Origin: JAKJGV01 sp964617565
GTDB taxonomy: Bacteria > Verrucomicrobiota > Kiritimatiellia > CAIQIC01 > JAGNIJ01
Assembly (NCBI GenBank): GCA_964617565.1
Contig: CAZTYH010000028.1
Span: forward strand, 1-34,527
Direction of reading: 5' to 3'
Length of the DNA: 34,527 bases
How positions within the stretch are numbered: position 1 is the first letter of the stretch; every line of letters begins with the position of its first letter. The notes under the pieces are model-generated. The model saw only the letters and a program-made list of their open reading frames with translations, had not been told where the DNA came from and did no database searches. Below are positions 14,057 through 23,974 of this stretch, piece by piece. A program made the position numbers and the translations under genes.

Positions 14057-17000
14057 CTACTCAAGCAATCGCCAGATCCGGTAAACACGTATCGGACCGT
14101 TTGTGTACGGGTCTTCCTTTTGCGCTACCGAGCCGGTCGCCTGCACGTCCCCGGGCAGGTTCGTCCAGATCGGCCCGATCAATCCCGCCGCATACTCGAC
14201 GCGATAGGTCATCCCGCTTTCAGCACTCCATCGCACAATGAAGTTCGTGCCGCCCGCAGGCGCAGGCAGAACATCCGCTTCGAACAATTGATCCATGTCG
14301 CGAACAACAACCGTCAATACGCCCGTATCACTCAGCATCGGCATTCCATCGTCGCGAACACGAATCAAAATCGCGTTGGTGGATGCCGCATACCCCTCGC
14401 CGGGCATCCAGGTGAACAACCCGGAATACTCGCCAATCTCCGCACCCGGAGGGGCCGGAGCCACAAGGCTGAAGGTCAGCACATCCCCCGGTTCGTCCGG
14501 GTCCGTCGCGATAATCGGCAGCACCAGGACGCTGAACGGGCTTAAAGTCACCGTCCCCGGCGGAGTGATCACCGGAGGCCGATTCCCCTGCTCGACTTCG
14601 ATCGCAAAGGTCTCGAACACGGAAAGCGGTGGATACCCATTATCCGCGACGCGAATCGTTACGCTGTTGGTCGTCCCGCCATACCCGGCGCCGGGTGTCC
14701 ACGTGAAGTGGCCGGTCTGCGGATGAATGGCTGCACCGGACGGCGCGCCGGGGTCCAGGCTGAAGACCAGCGTCTGCATCGGCGTGTCGGTATCCGTCGC
14801 CGTCACGACAAAGCTCAACTGAACATTGATTTGACCATATTGATCGCCAATCGGGTCCATCACGGGCGGCGAGTTGTTCGTTGAGACGATGTTGGCCGCC
14901 AGCGGTGTCGGGATTGCCAACCGGTAAATATTCTCCGATGCATCAGGCCAGCGTCCATCGGTCTTATCGGCTTCCTGCGGTCCGAACACCAGCGAATCCA
15001 CCACCCAGCCGTCGGGCGTGTAGAGACCGATCGCTTCGCCATCCTTGCTCAACGCCCAGCTTGTATGCAGGCCGTTCGTCTGCGTCGGATGTCCGTTGTC
15101 CGCCCAGACCAGTAAAAAGCCGCCCGCTTGAATGATGGTTCCGGTCGGGAACCGCCATTTTGCCGGCGAATTCAGATTGTCCGTCAGCCCGAAGTCCGTC
15201 AGGTTGACTGCGTTTGTTCCGTGATTATACAGCTCGATCCAGTCGTCAGACTCCCCGTACGGATCGGTCATGAANNNNNNNNNNNNNNNNNNNNNNNNNN
15301 NNNNNNNNNNNNNNNNNNNNNNNNNNNNNNNNNNNNNNNNNNNNNNNNNNNNNNNNNNNNNNNNNNNNNNNNNNCGGAAAGATGCGTGGTAATTCGTCCC
15401 GGCGGTTTCGCCGGCTTCGTTGTCCAGCCAGACAATGCGGAAACCGCTGCCCGGCGCAAACGCGCCCGCCGGAAACCGCCATTTCACGAGATTCGTGTAG
15501 GTATCCGTGAGATAGAAATTCGTCAGCATGAAGTTGCCGCCCTCGGCATTGTACAGCTCGAGCCACGGCTCGCGCTCGTTCATGTTGTCGCGGATACCGC
15601 TGACGTTGGTCGCCTGCAGCTCGTTGATCCACAGCAGCGGAAATGCCGGGAGCGCCCGGCTCACGCTGTTCGGCGCGCCCGGCGTGTAGAGCACATTCGT
15701 ATCCGCAGCCCAATTGCCGACGCGATTGCGGTCCCGCCGATTGTCAATCAGTTGCAGCGAAGGCCCGCCGCCCGCAGCCGCCGCGGGCCACGGCGGCGCA
15801 CGGTCGTAGATCACCTCGTCCACGATCACTTCGTTCGTGCCCTCGGGCCTCAGCAACTGCAGCCGCTCGCCGATATTATCCAGTTTGCCCGAATACTCGC
15901 CCACCACCGCATTCAGGTTGGTGTGCACAGCCGCAAACGCCGCGCGATTCTCAACGAGCAGCACAAATCCGCTGGGGGCAATCACCGCACCCTGCTGAAA
16001 GGTGAAATCCAAGCCGGCCATGCGATAGCCCGCAAGATCGAAGGCGTAATTGGCGGATCGATTATGCAATTCCAGGAACTCCGCGAGGTCGTCCGCCGGC
16101 TGGTACATGATCTCGTTGATCACCAGCGTTCCCTCGGGCGGCGTGTCGCTGCCCGGATAAGAAACATTGACCGGCACGGATGCGCCGACCTGCTGCCCAT
16201 TCTCGTCGAGCCCCGCTACAACGATATTGTTGACGCCGGATGTGACGGCGAGCACCAGCGACCAGTTGGTCACCGTGCTCCAAGTGACCGCATATTCGAC
16301 CCCGTTGAAAATCAGTGCGTGAATCTGGATGGGGGCCACACCGGAAAGCGTGATTCGATTGCCGTTCGTCGTGACACTGCTGACCGCCAAGCTGAAATTC
16401 GTCACCGGATTCAATTGGCTCAAAATATAGCCGCGGCGATTGCTAACCCAACTCTTGGGAGAGCCGGGCCCATCCGCTGCAACGCCCTGCGCGCGCAGAG
16501 CGTTGTAGGCTTCGTCCATCACCGGATGTACCCGCGATGAAAGAAGAGGTCCATGCACCGCGGCGTGAAGCGCCTGCCAATAATAGCGCCTGAACGGAGG
16601 GTGCTCGACCATGCGCCTGATCACAGGCATGTAGTCCGCAACATCAAAGAGATCCCAATTCCAGTCATGTCCCACGCCCAATCCGAAATCAATGTCCCAC
16701 GGAAGAAGATTCCATCGTCCGCCGTTCGGGCGATACATGAAGGTGTTCTTGCCGCGATGATATCCGTAGCTGTCCCAATCCCCGACGATATGACGGAACG
16801 CAATCTGCCGCATCCACTGCCGCATGTCCGCAATCGCCTCCAGGGTCGCAGTGTACTGATCGTTCGAAAGATTGCCCGCATCCACGAGATGAAACAGACC
16901 CGTGTAATCGTCATCGAAACCTGCGTTTGCCGCCCTTTCCCAGTTCCACCGGTAACGTGCCTTCTTCTTCTCTCCGCCGGTCGTGAGAAACAGCTCCAGC

Positions 17001-20000
17001 GTGGCGTTCCGGACCTCGAAACCGCCGTTGTCAAAGTTGTCGGTAAAATTTCTGTATTCCGGCCAGTCGTCCACCTTGAACAATTCGCCGTCATCCTGGT
17101 CAGGAAACCATTTGCGGAAGTAGTCCCGCTCGATGTGATGAGAGTCCGCGTAGATGTAGGGATACTGGACACCGTTCAGGCAGACGAACGTATATCGCTG
17201 ATAACTGGCGGACAACCCCAGCTGCTCGGCAATCTGATAACACATGCGTTCACGCTGCAGCGTCGTATCGCGATCGCGCTCAAGCGAATCGAGGTTCAGT
17301 TCGTCCATTCCGAGGAATATATCGTCCGCGGGGAACTTGACGCGGAAGGCGCTTCGCCATTCATACACCTCGGGGTCCGGCATGCCGATGCGAATCCATG
17401 GACTGCCGCGCCAACGGATGCCGGCATTGTAGATTATCCGTCTGCCATTCACAAACGTCGTGTCGAGATACTCGTTGCTGTGCCGCTCGCGTGCTTTCCA
17501 TTCGTCAATATTGGCCTTGGTCATCCAGAAGCGATACGCGCCGAGATCTCCGACCGGATCAACATCTCCAAACCGCACCAGGCACTCCCGAACAGGCGCG
17601 TCGGACGGGAAATTGTTCGTCGCCATCGGGGAATAGGCGTCCCGTGCCCGGACATGAAACGCCACCAACTGGCCATGTCCCTGCCCCGGGACAAACGCGC
17701 GGTAAACTCCTCCGCCGATGTGTACCATGTTCGATTCAATGATCGTGCTCGACGGATCCAGGCGATAGCGCAGCCGCACGTAATTGATGCCGTCGGGATC
17801 ATGTACCCGGGCAGTGACCTGCACGGGCTCGCCCGCTGCCGGCATCGCCGGCGAATGCGACACATCCCAGATCGCAGGCCCGACATTCGTCCGCTTCCGG
17901 CTGTTAGCCTGCCCCGGTGTGCCGAGATTTTTAGGAACAGGCAACACGGCTGAGGCTTCGAGATAGTTGCCCCTTAAGCGCAGCAGCAGATTCGGATCGC
18001 CGCACAGCCAGCGGGCGCGGGCCTTGAGTTCAACAGTCCAGCCTGCAGAAAAATTGGCCGTCAACGTTGTTTTAATTCTGTTTACACCCGTGTCCCCACC
18101 ACCGCTGGCGCGCACATGCATACTGTGAGCGCTGGAATATCCCTCGTTCGTCAACCGGGTCGCAAGATGATTGCCTGTGGCCACCCACCCAGCGAGACCT
18201 CCAACCTCGAACGTAGGGTTGGCTATTCTATTGGCGTAGCCCACCCGCCGCGCTTCGACATTATCCACCAGGCATTCCCCACGGCGAAGCATCAGGATGT
18301 ATAATTCATCAATATCGAAGCTGTAATACGTTCCCCCGACCCACCACTCGCGAAACCCATGATCCAGCACGTTCGTGTATTGGACCAAGGTCCACGAGCT
18401 TTTGCCGCTTTCGTCGCTGTCCCCCCAATTTGAAGCGCGCCGGTTGTCACTCCGCGGATCAATCAGTTCGAGACTGCTACCCCCACCGTCCGACCACTCG
18501 CCCCATTGACCGCCATCGTGATACGTCACCTCGTCCACAATCACAAAATCCTGCTCCGGCAGATTGGGATCGTCCGGCTTGACCAAAACCACGCGCTCGC
18601 CGGAATCAGCGAGGTTCCCGCCGAAATTGCCGAGGGTATTTCCGCTGTTCAAGACACCCGGATAATTGGACATCAGATGCAACGCATTTTTCGCAACCAC
18701 CAGGTACCCGCCCGCCGGGATCGCTGTGCCCTGCGGGAACCTGAATGTGATACCGTCTTCGAGGCGCCAGTTGCTCAGATCAACAACCGACCCGCTCCAG
18801 TTATGCAATTCGATGTACTGGTCGTTATCATCGCCGAAAATGGGGTTGTACATGATTTCATTGATTACCACGTCGCGAATGCGCAGCGTCTTGTTCGACG
18901 CACCCGGCGAAGGACTTGCAAGCTCGTGGAAATCCGCCGCGCCGTCGGGGAAACGTCCCATCGCCACGCCGTTTTCCTGCGCGGCAAAACGCACTGCATC
19001 CACCACGGTGCCGTCCGGGGCTCGGAAGAATATATCTTCGCCTTTTGAGCTGAGGTTGAACGTCAGATTGGTTGGCGACGCGCTGGGAGGATTGGTTACT
19101 GAAAAATAGACTTTGTATCCCCGGGCCGGAATCGTCGTTCCTGCGGGAATCTTGAATTTGTTGGTTGAGGCCGTATCGCTCAGCCAGCAATCGCCGATAT
19201 TGACCGCCTGTGTGGCGGTGTTGAACAACTCGATGTAGTCCCATTCCGGCTCGTCCGTGTGCGCCAGAAATTCGTTGATCACAACATTCGTGTAATCGCT
19301 CGCCGCGGGAATTTCCGGATCACCGGGTGAACCGCCCCAAGCGATGCTTGCGCTCCAAGCCATCGGGTTGTCCTCGCCGTACGATGGCTCCGAAAGCACC
19401 AGCGAATGTCCGCCGCCGTCCGCCGCAAGCGGCCACGGCGGCTGGTCTGTGTAATTCACCTCCAGAAGGATCGCATCTTCCGTGGTGCCCATTTGCGGCG
19501 TTTTTCTCAGCCTCACGCTGCCGGCGCTGTTGGGCAGTCGGCCTTCATACGGACCCAATACGCCGCTGATTCCATAAACAGACTGCACGGATGCCGGCTC
19601 TTTGGCCACGACAAGATAGCTGAAGGGAGGGATCACCACATCGTCCGCGAAAGTATAAGAAATGGAGCCGCTCAAGCGGTGGCCTTCGAGCCGATTGGTG
19701 AAAGGGGTGGTGTTGTACAACTCGACATATTCGAGGTCTTTGCCGTCCGTACGGTCCGGCGGATGATACATGATTTCGGAGATCACCAGCCCGGTGCGGC
19801 GTGAAGAAGGGCCGGGATGGATTTCCGTCGAAACATCCAACTCGACCAGTTCCATGTCGTCGAACTGCAGGGCCGCGTCCCATCCGACGTTGTTTGCGAA
19901 AATGACCACGCGCATCCACGCCGTGTTGGTTGGAGAAATCGCTTCGAGCCCTCGGCGGACCCAATTCGGCCCGACATCAAAAAACATGTACACGTGCTCT

Positions 20001-20437
20001 TCGATCTTGTTGGTTGCGACATCGAAAAACTCGATCTTGATTCCTTGCTCCTCCGGAGGCTCCCAGAGATTCCACCAACCATCCGCCCAGTACCAACCGG
20101 TAAACCGATATTTCTTTCCTGGATTTGCAGCTACTTGCTGCCAGAAACCCCCGAACGTGTCACCTGCCCATTCGCCGCGGATCGTTCCGCCCCATGAACC
20201 GCTGAAAACGTTCCAATTCTCGCGCGTAGCCGTGCCCCAGGAACCGCCTTGATTATCTGGATTCAGCCACTCCCAATAATAGGCCTGCTGTACGCCACTG
20301 CCTTGAGTTTCAAAGCCGGGATTGCGAAGAAGGTTTGCGCCCGATTCTTGTGCATAAAACGGGCACAAAAGCAGCGCGGCAATACAGACCGCTACAGGGC
20401 GAGAAATCAAGACGCCACATCCTTCCTCGGAACACAT
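14057..20437 (-). CDS. giant secreted LTD-domain / CotH-kinase surface protein
   Basis: About 2,126 residues, 34 of them unknown at the 15275 gap. Order: signal peptide; beta-sandwich carbohydrate-binding-like module ('RNPGFETQGS', about 35-200); three LTD domains (about 212-320, 383-500, 518-640) with 'ISEIMYHPP', 'INEFLAHTDEPEWDYIELFN' and 'INEIMYNP'; a second beta-sandwich (about 735-850); an FN3-like domain; the CotH kinase domain (about 960-1340) with 'GIRWRGSP', 'GDWDSYGYHRGKNTFMYRP' and 'LLPWDIDFGLG'; an Ig-like domain; LTD4-6 (from about 1438, 1600 and 1722); two cadherin-like/He_PIG repeats (about 1860-2040); and a C-terminal 'MTYRVEYAAGL...WTNL...YRIW' tail. CotH proteins are atypical secreted protein kinases. 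The ATG at 20437 has a poor Shine-Dalgarno; TTG at 20410, nine bases after GAGGAAGGA, would give a cleaner signal peptide (MISRPVAVCIAALLLCPFYA). It is the last gene of the VTC-DUF4956-HlyD-TolC block. Confidence 0.88.
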   Translation of the reverse strand: MCSEEGCGVLISRPVAVCIAALLLCPFYAQESGANLLRNPGFETQGSGVQQAYYWEWLNPDNQGGSWGTATRENWNVFSGSWGGTIRGEWAGDTFGGFWQQVAANPGKKYRFTGWYWADGWWNLWEPPEEQGIKIEFFDVATNKIEEHVYMFFDVGPNWVRRGLEAISPTNTAWMRVVIFANNVGWDAALQFDDMELVELDVSTEIHPGPSSRRTGLVISEIMYHPPDRTDGKDLEYVELYNTTPFTNRLEGHRLSGSISYTFADDVVIPPFSYLVVAKEPASVQSVYGISGVLGPYEGRLPNSAGSVRLRKTPQMGTTEDAILLEVNYTDQPPWPLAADGGGHSLVLSEPSYGEDNPMAWSASIAWGGSPGDPEIPAASDYTNVVINEFLAHTDEPEWDYIELFNTATQAVNIGDCWLSDTASTNKFKIPAGTTIPARGYKVYFSVTNPPSASPTNLTFNLSSKGEDIFFRAPDGTVVDAVRFAAQENGVAMGRFPDGAADFHELASPSPGASNKTLRIRDVVINEIMYNPIFGDDNDQYIELHNWSGSVVDLSNWRLEDGITFRFPQGTAIPAGGYLVVAKNALHLMSNYPGVLNSGNTLGNFGGNLADSGERVVLVKPDDPNLPEQDFVIVDEVTYHDGGQWGEWSDGGGSSLELIDPRSDNRRASNWGDSDESGKSSWTLVQYTNVLDHGFREWWVGGTYYSFDIDELYILMLRRGECLVDNVEARRVGYANRIANPTFEVGGLAGWVATGNHLATRLTNEGYSSAHSMHVRASGGGDTGVNRIKTTLTANFSAGWTVELKARARWLCGDPNLLLRLRGNYLEASAVLPVPKNLGTPGQANSRKRTNVGPAIWDVSHSPAMPAAGEPVQVTARVHDPDGINYVRLRYRLDPSSTIIESNMVHIGGGVYRAFVPGQGHGQLVAFHVRARDAYSPMATNNFPSDAPVRECLVRFGDVDPVGDLGAYRFWMTKANIDEWKARERHSNEYLDTTFVNGRRIIYNAGIRWRGSPWIRIGMPDPEVYEWRSAFRVKFPADDIFLGMDELNLDSLERDRDTTLQRERMCYQIAEQLGLSASYQRYTFVCLNGVQYPYIYADSHHIERDYFRKWFPDQDDGELFKVDDWPEYRNFTDNFDNGGFEVRNATLELFLTTGGEKKKARYRWNWERAANAGFDDDYTGLFHLVDAGNLSNDQYTATLEAIADMRQWMRQIAFRHIVGDWDSYGYHRGKNTFMYRPNGGRWNLLPWDIDFGLGVGHDWNWDLFDVADYMPVIRRMVEHPPFRRYYWQALHAAVHGPLLSSRVHPVMDEAYNALRAQGVAADGPGSPKSWVSNRRGYILSQLNPVTNFSLAVSSVTTNGNRITLSGVAPIQIHALIFNGVEYAVTWSTVTNWSLVLAVTSGVNNIVVAGLDENGQQVGASVPVNVSYPGSDTPPEGTLVINEIMYQPADDLAEFLELHNRSANYAFDLAGYRMAGLDFTFQQGAVIAPSGFVLLVENRAAFAAVHTNLNAVVGEYSGKLDNIGERLQLLRPEGTNEVIVDEVIYDRAPPWPAAAAGGGPSLQLIDNRRDRNRVGNWAADTNVLYTPGAPNSVSRALPAFPLLWINELQATNVSGIRDNMNEREPWLELYNAEGGNFMLTNFYLTDTYTNLVKWRFPAGAFAPGSGFRIVWLDNEAGETAGTNYHASFXXXXXXXXXXXXXXXXXXXXXXXXXXXXXXXXXXFMTDPYGESDDWIELYNHGTNAVNLTDFGLTDNLNSPAKWRFPTGTIIQAGGFLLVWADNGHPTQTNGLHTSWALSKDGEAIGLYTPDGWVVDSLVFGPQEADKTDGRWPDASENIYRLAIPTPLAANIVSTNNSPPVMDPIGDQYGQINVQLSFVVTATDTDTPMQTLVFSLDPGAPSGAAIHPQTGHFTWTPGAGYGGTTNSVTIRVADNGYPPLSVFETFAIEVEQGNRPPVITPPGTVTLSPFSVLVLPIIATDPDEPGDVLTFSLVAPAPPGAEIGEYSGLFTWMPGEGYAASTNAILIRVRDDGMPMLSDTGVLTVVVRDMDQLFEADVLPAPAGGTNFIVRWSAESGMTYRVEYAAGLIGPIWTNLPGDVQATGSVAQKEDPYTNGPIRVYRIWRLLE
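15275..15374. other. assembly gap (100 N) inside the LTD/CotH gene
   Basis: It falls between LTD5 ('TNYHASF') and the middle of LTD6 ('DPYGESDDWIELYN'). The reading frame happens to agree with 100 N, but the end of LTD5 and start of LTD6 are missing, so the real gap may be longer. Confidence 0.95.
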
Positions 20438-20459
20438 GCTCAGTCGAAACGTTCTATCT

Positions 20460-20559
20460 NNNNNNNNNNNNNNNNNNNNNNNNNNNNNNNNNNNNNNNNN
20501 NNNNNNNNNNNNNNNNNNNNNNNNNNNNNNNNNNNNNNNNNNNNNNNNNNNNNNNNNNN
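20460..20559. other. assembly gap (100 N) between TolC-like and LTD/CotH genes
   Basis: It hides the C-terminal end and stop of the TolC-like gene and the upstream region of the LTD/CotH gene. Any promoter or small gene between them would be invisible. Confidence 0.95.
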
Positions 20560-22145
20560 GCCCATTCTTCCAGGCGTAAAGACGCCTCAATCAAATCGAA
20601 CCGGCTTTGGGCCGACATCCGAAGCATGTCTATGGCCACTTCTTTCAGCCGCACCTGCTCAACAGGACCAAATCCGCCCTTGTCGCGCAGAAGCTGCAAC
20701 AGATCGCGCGTCTGCTGAAGGCGCGGGCCCAGCGCTTCGAGGACACGCGCGTCACGTTGCTGCGCCGTTTCCAGCAGCGAGACGGCATCGGTCAACCCCT
20801 GCATCACCAATCGCGCAGACGCCGAAAGCTCCGCGATCGCGCGCTTGCATTCCGCTTCCTGCACCCGCGTTGCCCGTGCGCCCAGCGAGAACAACGGAAT
20901 ATTGATGGCTGTCTCGATTCTCCATTCCGTGTCCTCGGTATCATCTATCGAAATGGATGTGTCCGTGTCCAACTCGGCATAGCCGCCCCGCAACTCCCAC
21001 GCCTGGTCCGCCCGGTCGCGGCGCGTGCTGCGGCCATACGAACCCTGCACCTGCGTGAACCACGGCACACGCGCGGCCTGCGCTTCGCGCAACGCGGCCT
21101 GTGCCACCTGCGTCTTCCAATAGGCCGACGCGACATCGCTCCGGCTTTCCAAAGCCCGCTTCCGTAAATCCAGCTTGCGCGCGTCTTCGGCGGTTGTGAA
21201 GACCTCCTCTGGATAGGTCTCGGCATTAACGGTCACCGATTGCCCGACATAACCTTCGAGCTCATTTCGAAGCACACTCATTTCATTGTGAATCTTGTCC
21301 AGATCCGCCAGAGCCTGGAGATGCCGTTGAGCAGCCGTTACGGCATCCACTGCTGACATCTGCTGCTGCGAGGCCATTACCGAAGCGTCGTCCGACAAGG
21401 CCTTCCTGACCTCGACCAGTTCGCGCAGGTGTCCCGCATCCTTCTCAAGATATTGCAGGCGCGCCAGAAGCCAATATATACGGCACCGCAGCAGCCACTC
21501 CGCATGGTACAGCTCCGAAACAACTGCCGCATAATTGGCCTGTGCCGCCGCACCGCGTGATTTTGTGATCCATGGATTCGGAGGGAAGAAGCGGATGCTC
21601 GCGCGTATCGAGTCACTATCGGCAACCGTCCCGCTGTACGTTCGCGGCGATGTGGTCATGTATTGATTTTCGCCGCCGGGCGGAACCATGACGCGCGGGA
21701 CGCGCGGATCGGTGGAAATCGCCAGACTTTCCTCGTGGGTCGTTACAAACAACCCATCGGACGGATACGCCAACGCCGGCATGATCTCCGCGCGGGGAAC
21801 CAGCCATGAACGTTCAACCATGCGCGTTCCGCGACCGAAAGTTAGGCCGAGTTCCGGGTCGCGCAAATCCACATACGTACGCGCCTGGGCCCATGCCACG
21901 TTGGCCGCTTCGCGAAGCATGGAAATCTGGGATTCCCGCTCAACGGCACGCCGCACCAGGGCTTCCACATCAAGCGGACCTTCCGCCTGCTCAACCACAA
22001 GCTCTTCAACAAAGATATCTTCGGGCAGTTGAGAAATGTCTATCTGCACACGCGGCCGCGGTACATCCTGCGTTGCGCATCCCGCGGCGAAAGCGGAGAG
22101 GCAAACAAGAAAACAAACTCTCACACTGACTCGCACATCATTCAT
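20560..22145 (-). CDS. TolC-like outer-membrane efflux lipoprotein (3' end in assembly gap)
   Basis: About 528 residues are visible and the stop lies in the gap. The N-terminus 'VCFLVCLSAFAAGC' is a lipoprotein signal with a lipobox Cys. The rest has the TolC/OEP pattern: long Ala-, Gln- and Arg-rich helices ('VEALVRRAVERESQISMLRE', 'EWLLRCRIYWLLARLQYLEK', 'LDLRKRALESRSDVASAYWK') and a second helical half ('RATRVQEAECKRAIAELSAS'). It would form the outer-membrane channel with the HlyD adaptor encoded just upstream. The chosen ATG shares one base with the adaptor stop (TGATG); a GTG at 22148 (4-bp overlap) is equally possible. The function as a channel is known for the family; its cargo here is unknown, with the giant LTD/CotH protein or a small molecule as candidates. 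Confidence 0.85.
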
Positions 22146-23284
22146 CACGGTTCATCAACAGTCGCAACACCTTCTCCCTGGCCGCGACGGGAAAACAACA
22201 GCGACAACAGGGGCCGCTCAAATTGAATCGTCACCGTTTCGCCGGGCAGAAGATCATGCGTGTCTGTTAAGCGCAGAACCACGCGCCGCCCCCTCAACTC
22301 GCGATCCGGCACGGGATTGATTCGTGTTGGAAGCGCCATGACATCAGGGGTAACAGCAATAACGATTGCCCGCGTAATCGGACCCATCGCGGTCGTGCTT
22401 GAAATATAAGCGGGCATGCCGACCCTGACATTGCGCGCAGTGGCCGATTCGGGAAGAAACCCCTCCACATGTGTCACTTCCTTCCCGATAACCGTCAGGA
22501 TGGGCAATCCCGCCGCAATCACATCGCCGGGCGCTTGCAACACGCGGGACACGATTCCGTCTTCATGCGCATACAACCGGTAAGACTGCCGGCGCAGCCG
22601 TAGCAATCCGAGCCGGTCCGCGGCCTGCGAGAAATCAATCTCTCCAGCATAACCCATCTCGCCGTCGTCCACGCCGGCAAGCATTGAAGCATCCATGGCC
22701 AATCGTCTCGCCCGGGCATCCGCAAGCTGCGCCTCCAGCGATTCGATCATCTCCGGGTATAGTTCCAGCCCGCTCTTCAGCGCCTGCTGGCGCGCCTTCA
22801 TCCTGGCCACGGTCTGCGCATCCACCAATTGGCGGGACAGCAGGGATTCGAGCCGCTCCACCTCCGTATTCAACACATCCACTTCGCCCTGCGCTTCGGC
22901 CTGGCGGATACGAGTCGTTTTGAGAGTCGTCTCCGCGCGAAATTCCACCAACGCGAATTGGCGCTCGGCTTGGAGTTGCTCAACCGCCATCTCCGCGTCG
23001 AGCACGGTCGTGTCCATTTCCACCAGGAGATCGCCTTTCCGGACTTCCTGGCCCAATTCGACATGGATGGCCTTGATCCGCGAGTCTTCGAGGGGCGCAA
23101 TGATCTGACGGCTGGATCTTACCGAGCCGGTCATGCCGCCCATTTGACCGCCCCGGGAAAAGAGAAAGACGGCCAGCACAACCGCCCCCACCCATATCAG
23201 GAAAGGCCACCGATTCGGCAGCCGTTTCCACCAGGGCGGCGGCGAGCGGCCGATATGCTCCTTGATATTGACTCGTACGACCAC
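22145..23284 (-). CDS. HlyD-family periplasmic adaptor (membrane fusion protein)
   Basis: A 379-residue protein starting at GTG 23284, two bases after the DUF4956 stop, with GGAG upstream. One membrane anchor near the N-terminus (about 28-43, 'PFLIWVGAVVLAVFLF') is followed by the first lipoyl half 'IIAPLEDSRIKAIHVELGQE' and 'VRKGDLLVEMD', a long coiled-coil hairpin (about 95-200), the second half 'YRLYAHEDGIVSRVLQAPGD' and a beta-barrel domain. Adaptors link an inner-membrane pump to a TolC channel. No ABC, RND or MFS pump is encoded nearby; the only multi-pass inner-membrane protein in the block is DUF4956. Confidence 0.9.
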   Translation of the reverse strand: MVVRVNIKEHIGRSPPPWWKRLPNRWPFLIWVGAVVLAVFLFSRGGQMGGMTGSVRSSRQIIAPLEDSRIKAIHVELGQEVRKGDLLVEMDTTVLDAEMAVEQLQAERQFALVEFRAETTLKTTRIRQAEAQGEVDVLNTEVERLESLLSRQLVDAQTVARMKARQQALKSGLELYPEMIESLEAQLADARARRLAMDASMLAGVDDGEMGYAGEIDFSQAADRLGLLRLRRQSYRLYAHEDGIVSRVLQAPGDVIAAGLPILTVIGKEVTHVEGFLPESATARNVRVGMPAYISSTTAMGPITRAIVIAVTPDVMALPTRINPVPDRELRGRRVVLRLTDTHDLLPGETVTIQFERPLLSLLFSRRGQGEGVATVDEP

Positions 23285-23286
23285 TG

Positions 23287-23970
23287 TTAGATCTCCACGG
23301 TTGCGCGATGCATGAGAAGGTTCACGTCGGAAACGTCTTCAATGCTCCGCATTTCGTCCAGCAGGTCAGCATGAAATGTCGGATCAATCAGTCGAACCTG
23401 GTACGAAAACTCGATCGCCTCGCCCTGCACCGCTTCGCGCATCGCCACGAGCACCGCGGTGGAGCAATACTTGCCGAGGATTTCTCTCACCTTCTCACGG
23501 GACCAGGATCCGGGCGGGAGGGAGAATCTCAGCAGGCCCTCATAAACCCGCAGCGAAGCGAACGGCGACCAGTGCAGGAACAGAGCCGCCGCGCAGAAAA
23601 ACGCGGTGCCGACGATGGCCACCGAAAACACGGCGGCACCGCTGGCGATTCCAACCGCGAGACAGGCAAAGAGGAAAATAATATCGCGCGGATCGCGAAT
23701 AGGCGTTCGGAAGCGGATGATCGCCAACGTGCCGAGGATGCCCAAGCCGCGCGCGAGGTTGTTGCCGATTGCCATGATCAGGATGCTGGTCACCAGCGCG
23801 GCAAGCACCTGGGTGTGAACAAAAGCCCGCGAATACGAAAGCCCCTGGTAGGTCCAGCGATAGACTGCAGCGATCACCATCGAGAGCACGAAACTGACCA
23901 GCATCGCGGTCAGAAGCTGTTCGACACCCAGTACGCGCGCCGGCCCGAAGATGAGTTCAACTTCGTTCAT
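23287..23970 (-). CDS. DUF4956 family inner-membrane protein
   Basis: A 227-residue protein with about four membrane segments in its first 140 residues (about 17-37, 53-68, 98-115 and 116-133) and a soluble C-terminal part of about 90 residues with an ACT-like beta-alpha feel ('CSTAVLVAMREAVQGEAIEF', 'IDPTFHADLLDEMRSIEDVS'). The conserved loop 'ARGLGILGTLAIIRFRTPIR' followed by 'DPRDIIFLFACLAVGIA' is the hallmark of DUF4956. The family has no established function; I recall it beside VTC-domain and CotH genes in other bacteria, and that is the arrangement here. It starts 4 bp after the VTC stop and ends 2 bp before the adaptor start, so it is translationally tied to both. Confidence 0.88.
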   Translation of the reverse strand: MNEVELIFGPARVLGVEQLLTAMLVSFVLSMVIAAVYRWTYQGLSYSRAFVHTQVLAALVTSILIMAIGNNLARGLGILGTLAIIRFRTPIRDPRDIIFLFACLAVGIASGAAVFSVAIVGTAFFCAAALFLHWSPFASLRVYEGLLRFSLPPGSWSREKVREILGKYCSTAVLVAMREAVQGEAIEFSYQVRLIDPTFHADLLDEMRSIEDVSDVNLLMHRATVEI

Positions 23971-23974
23971 ACAA

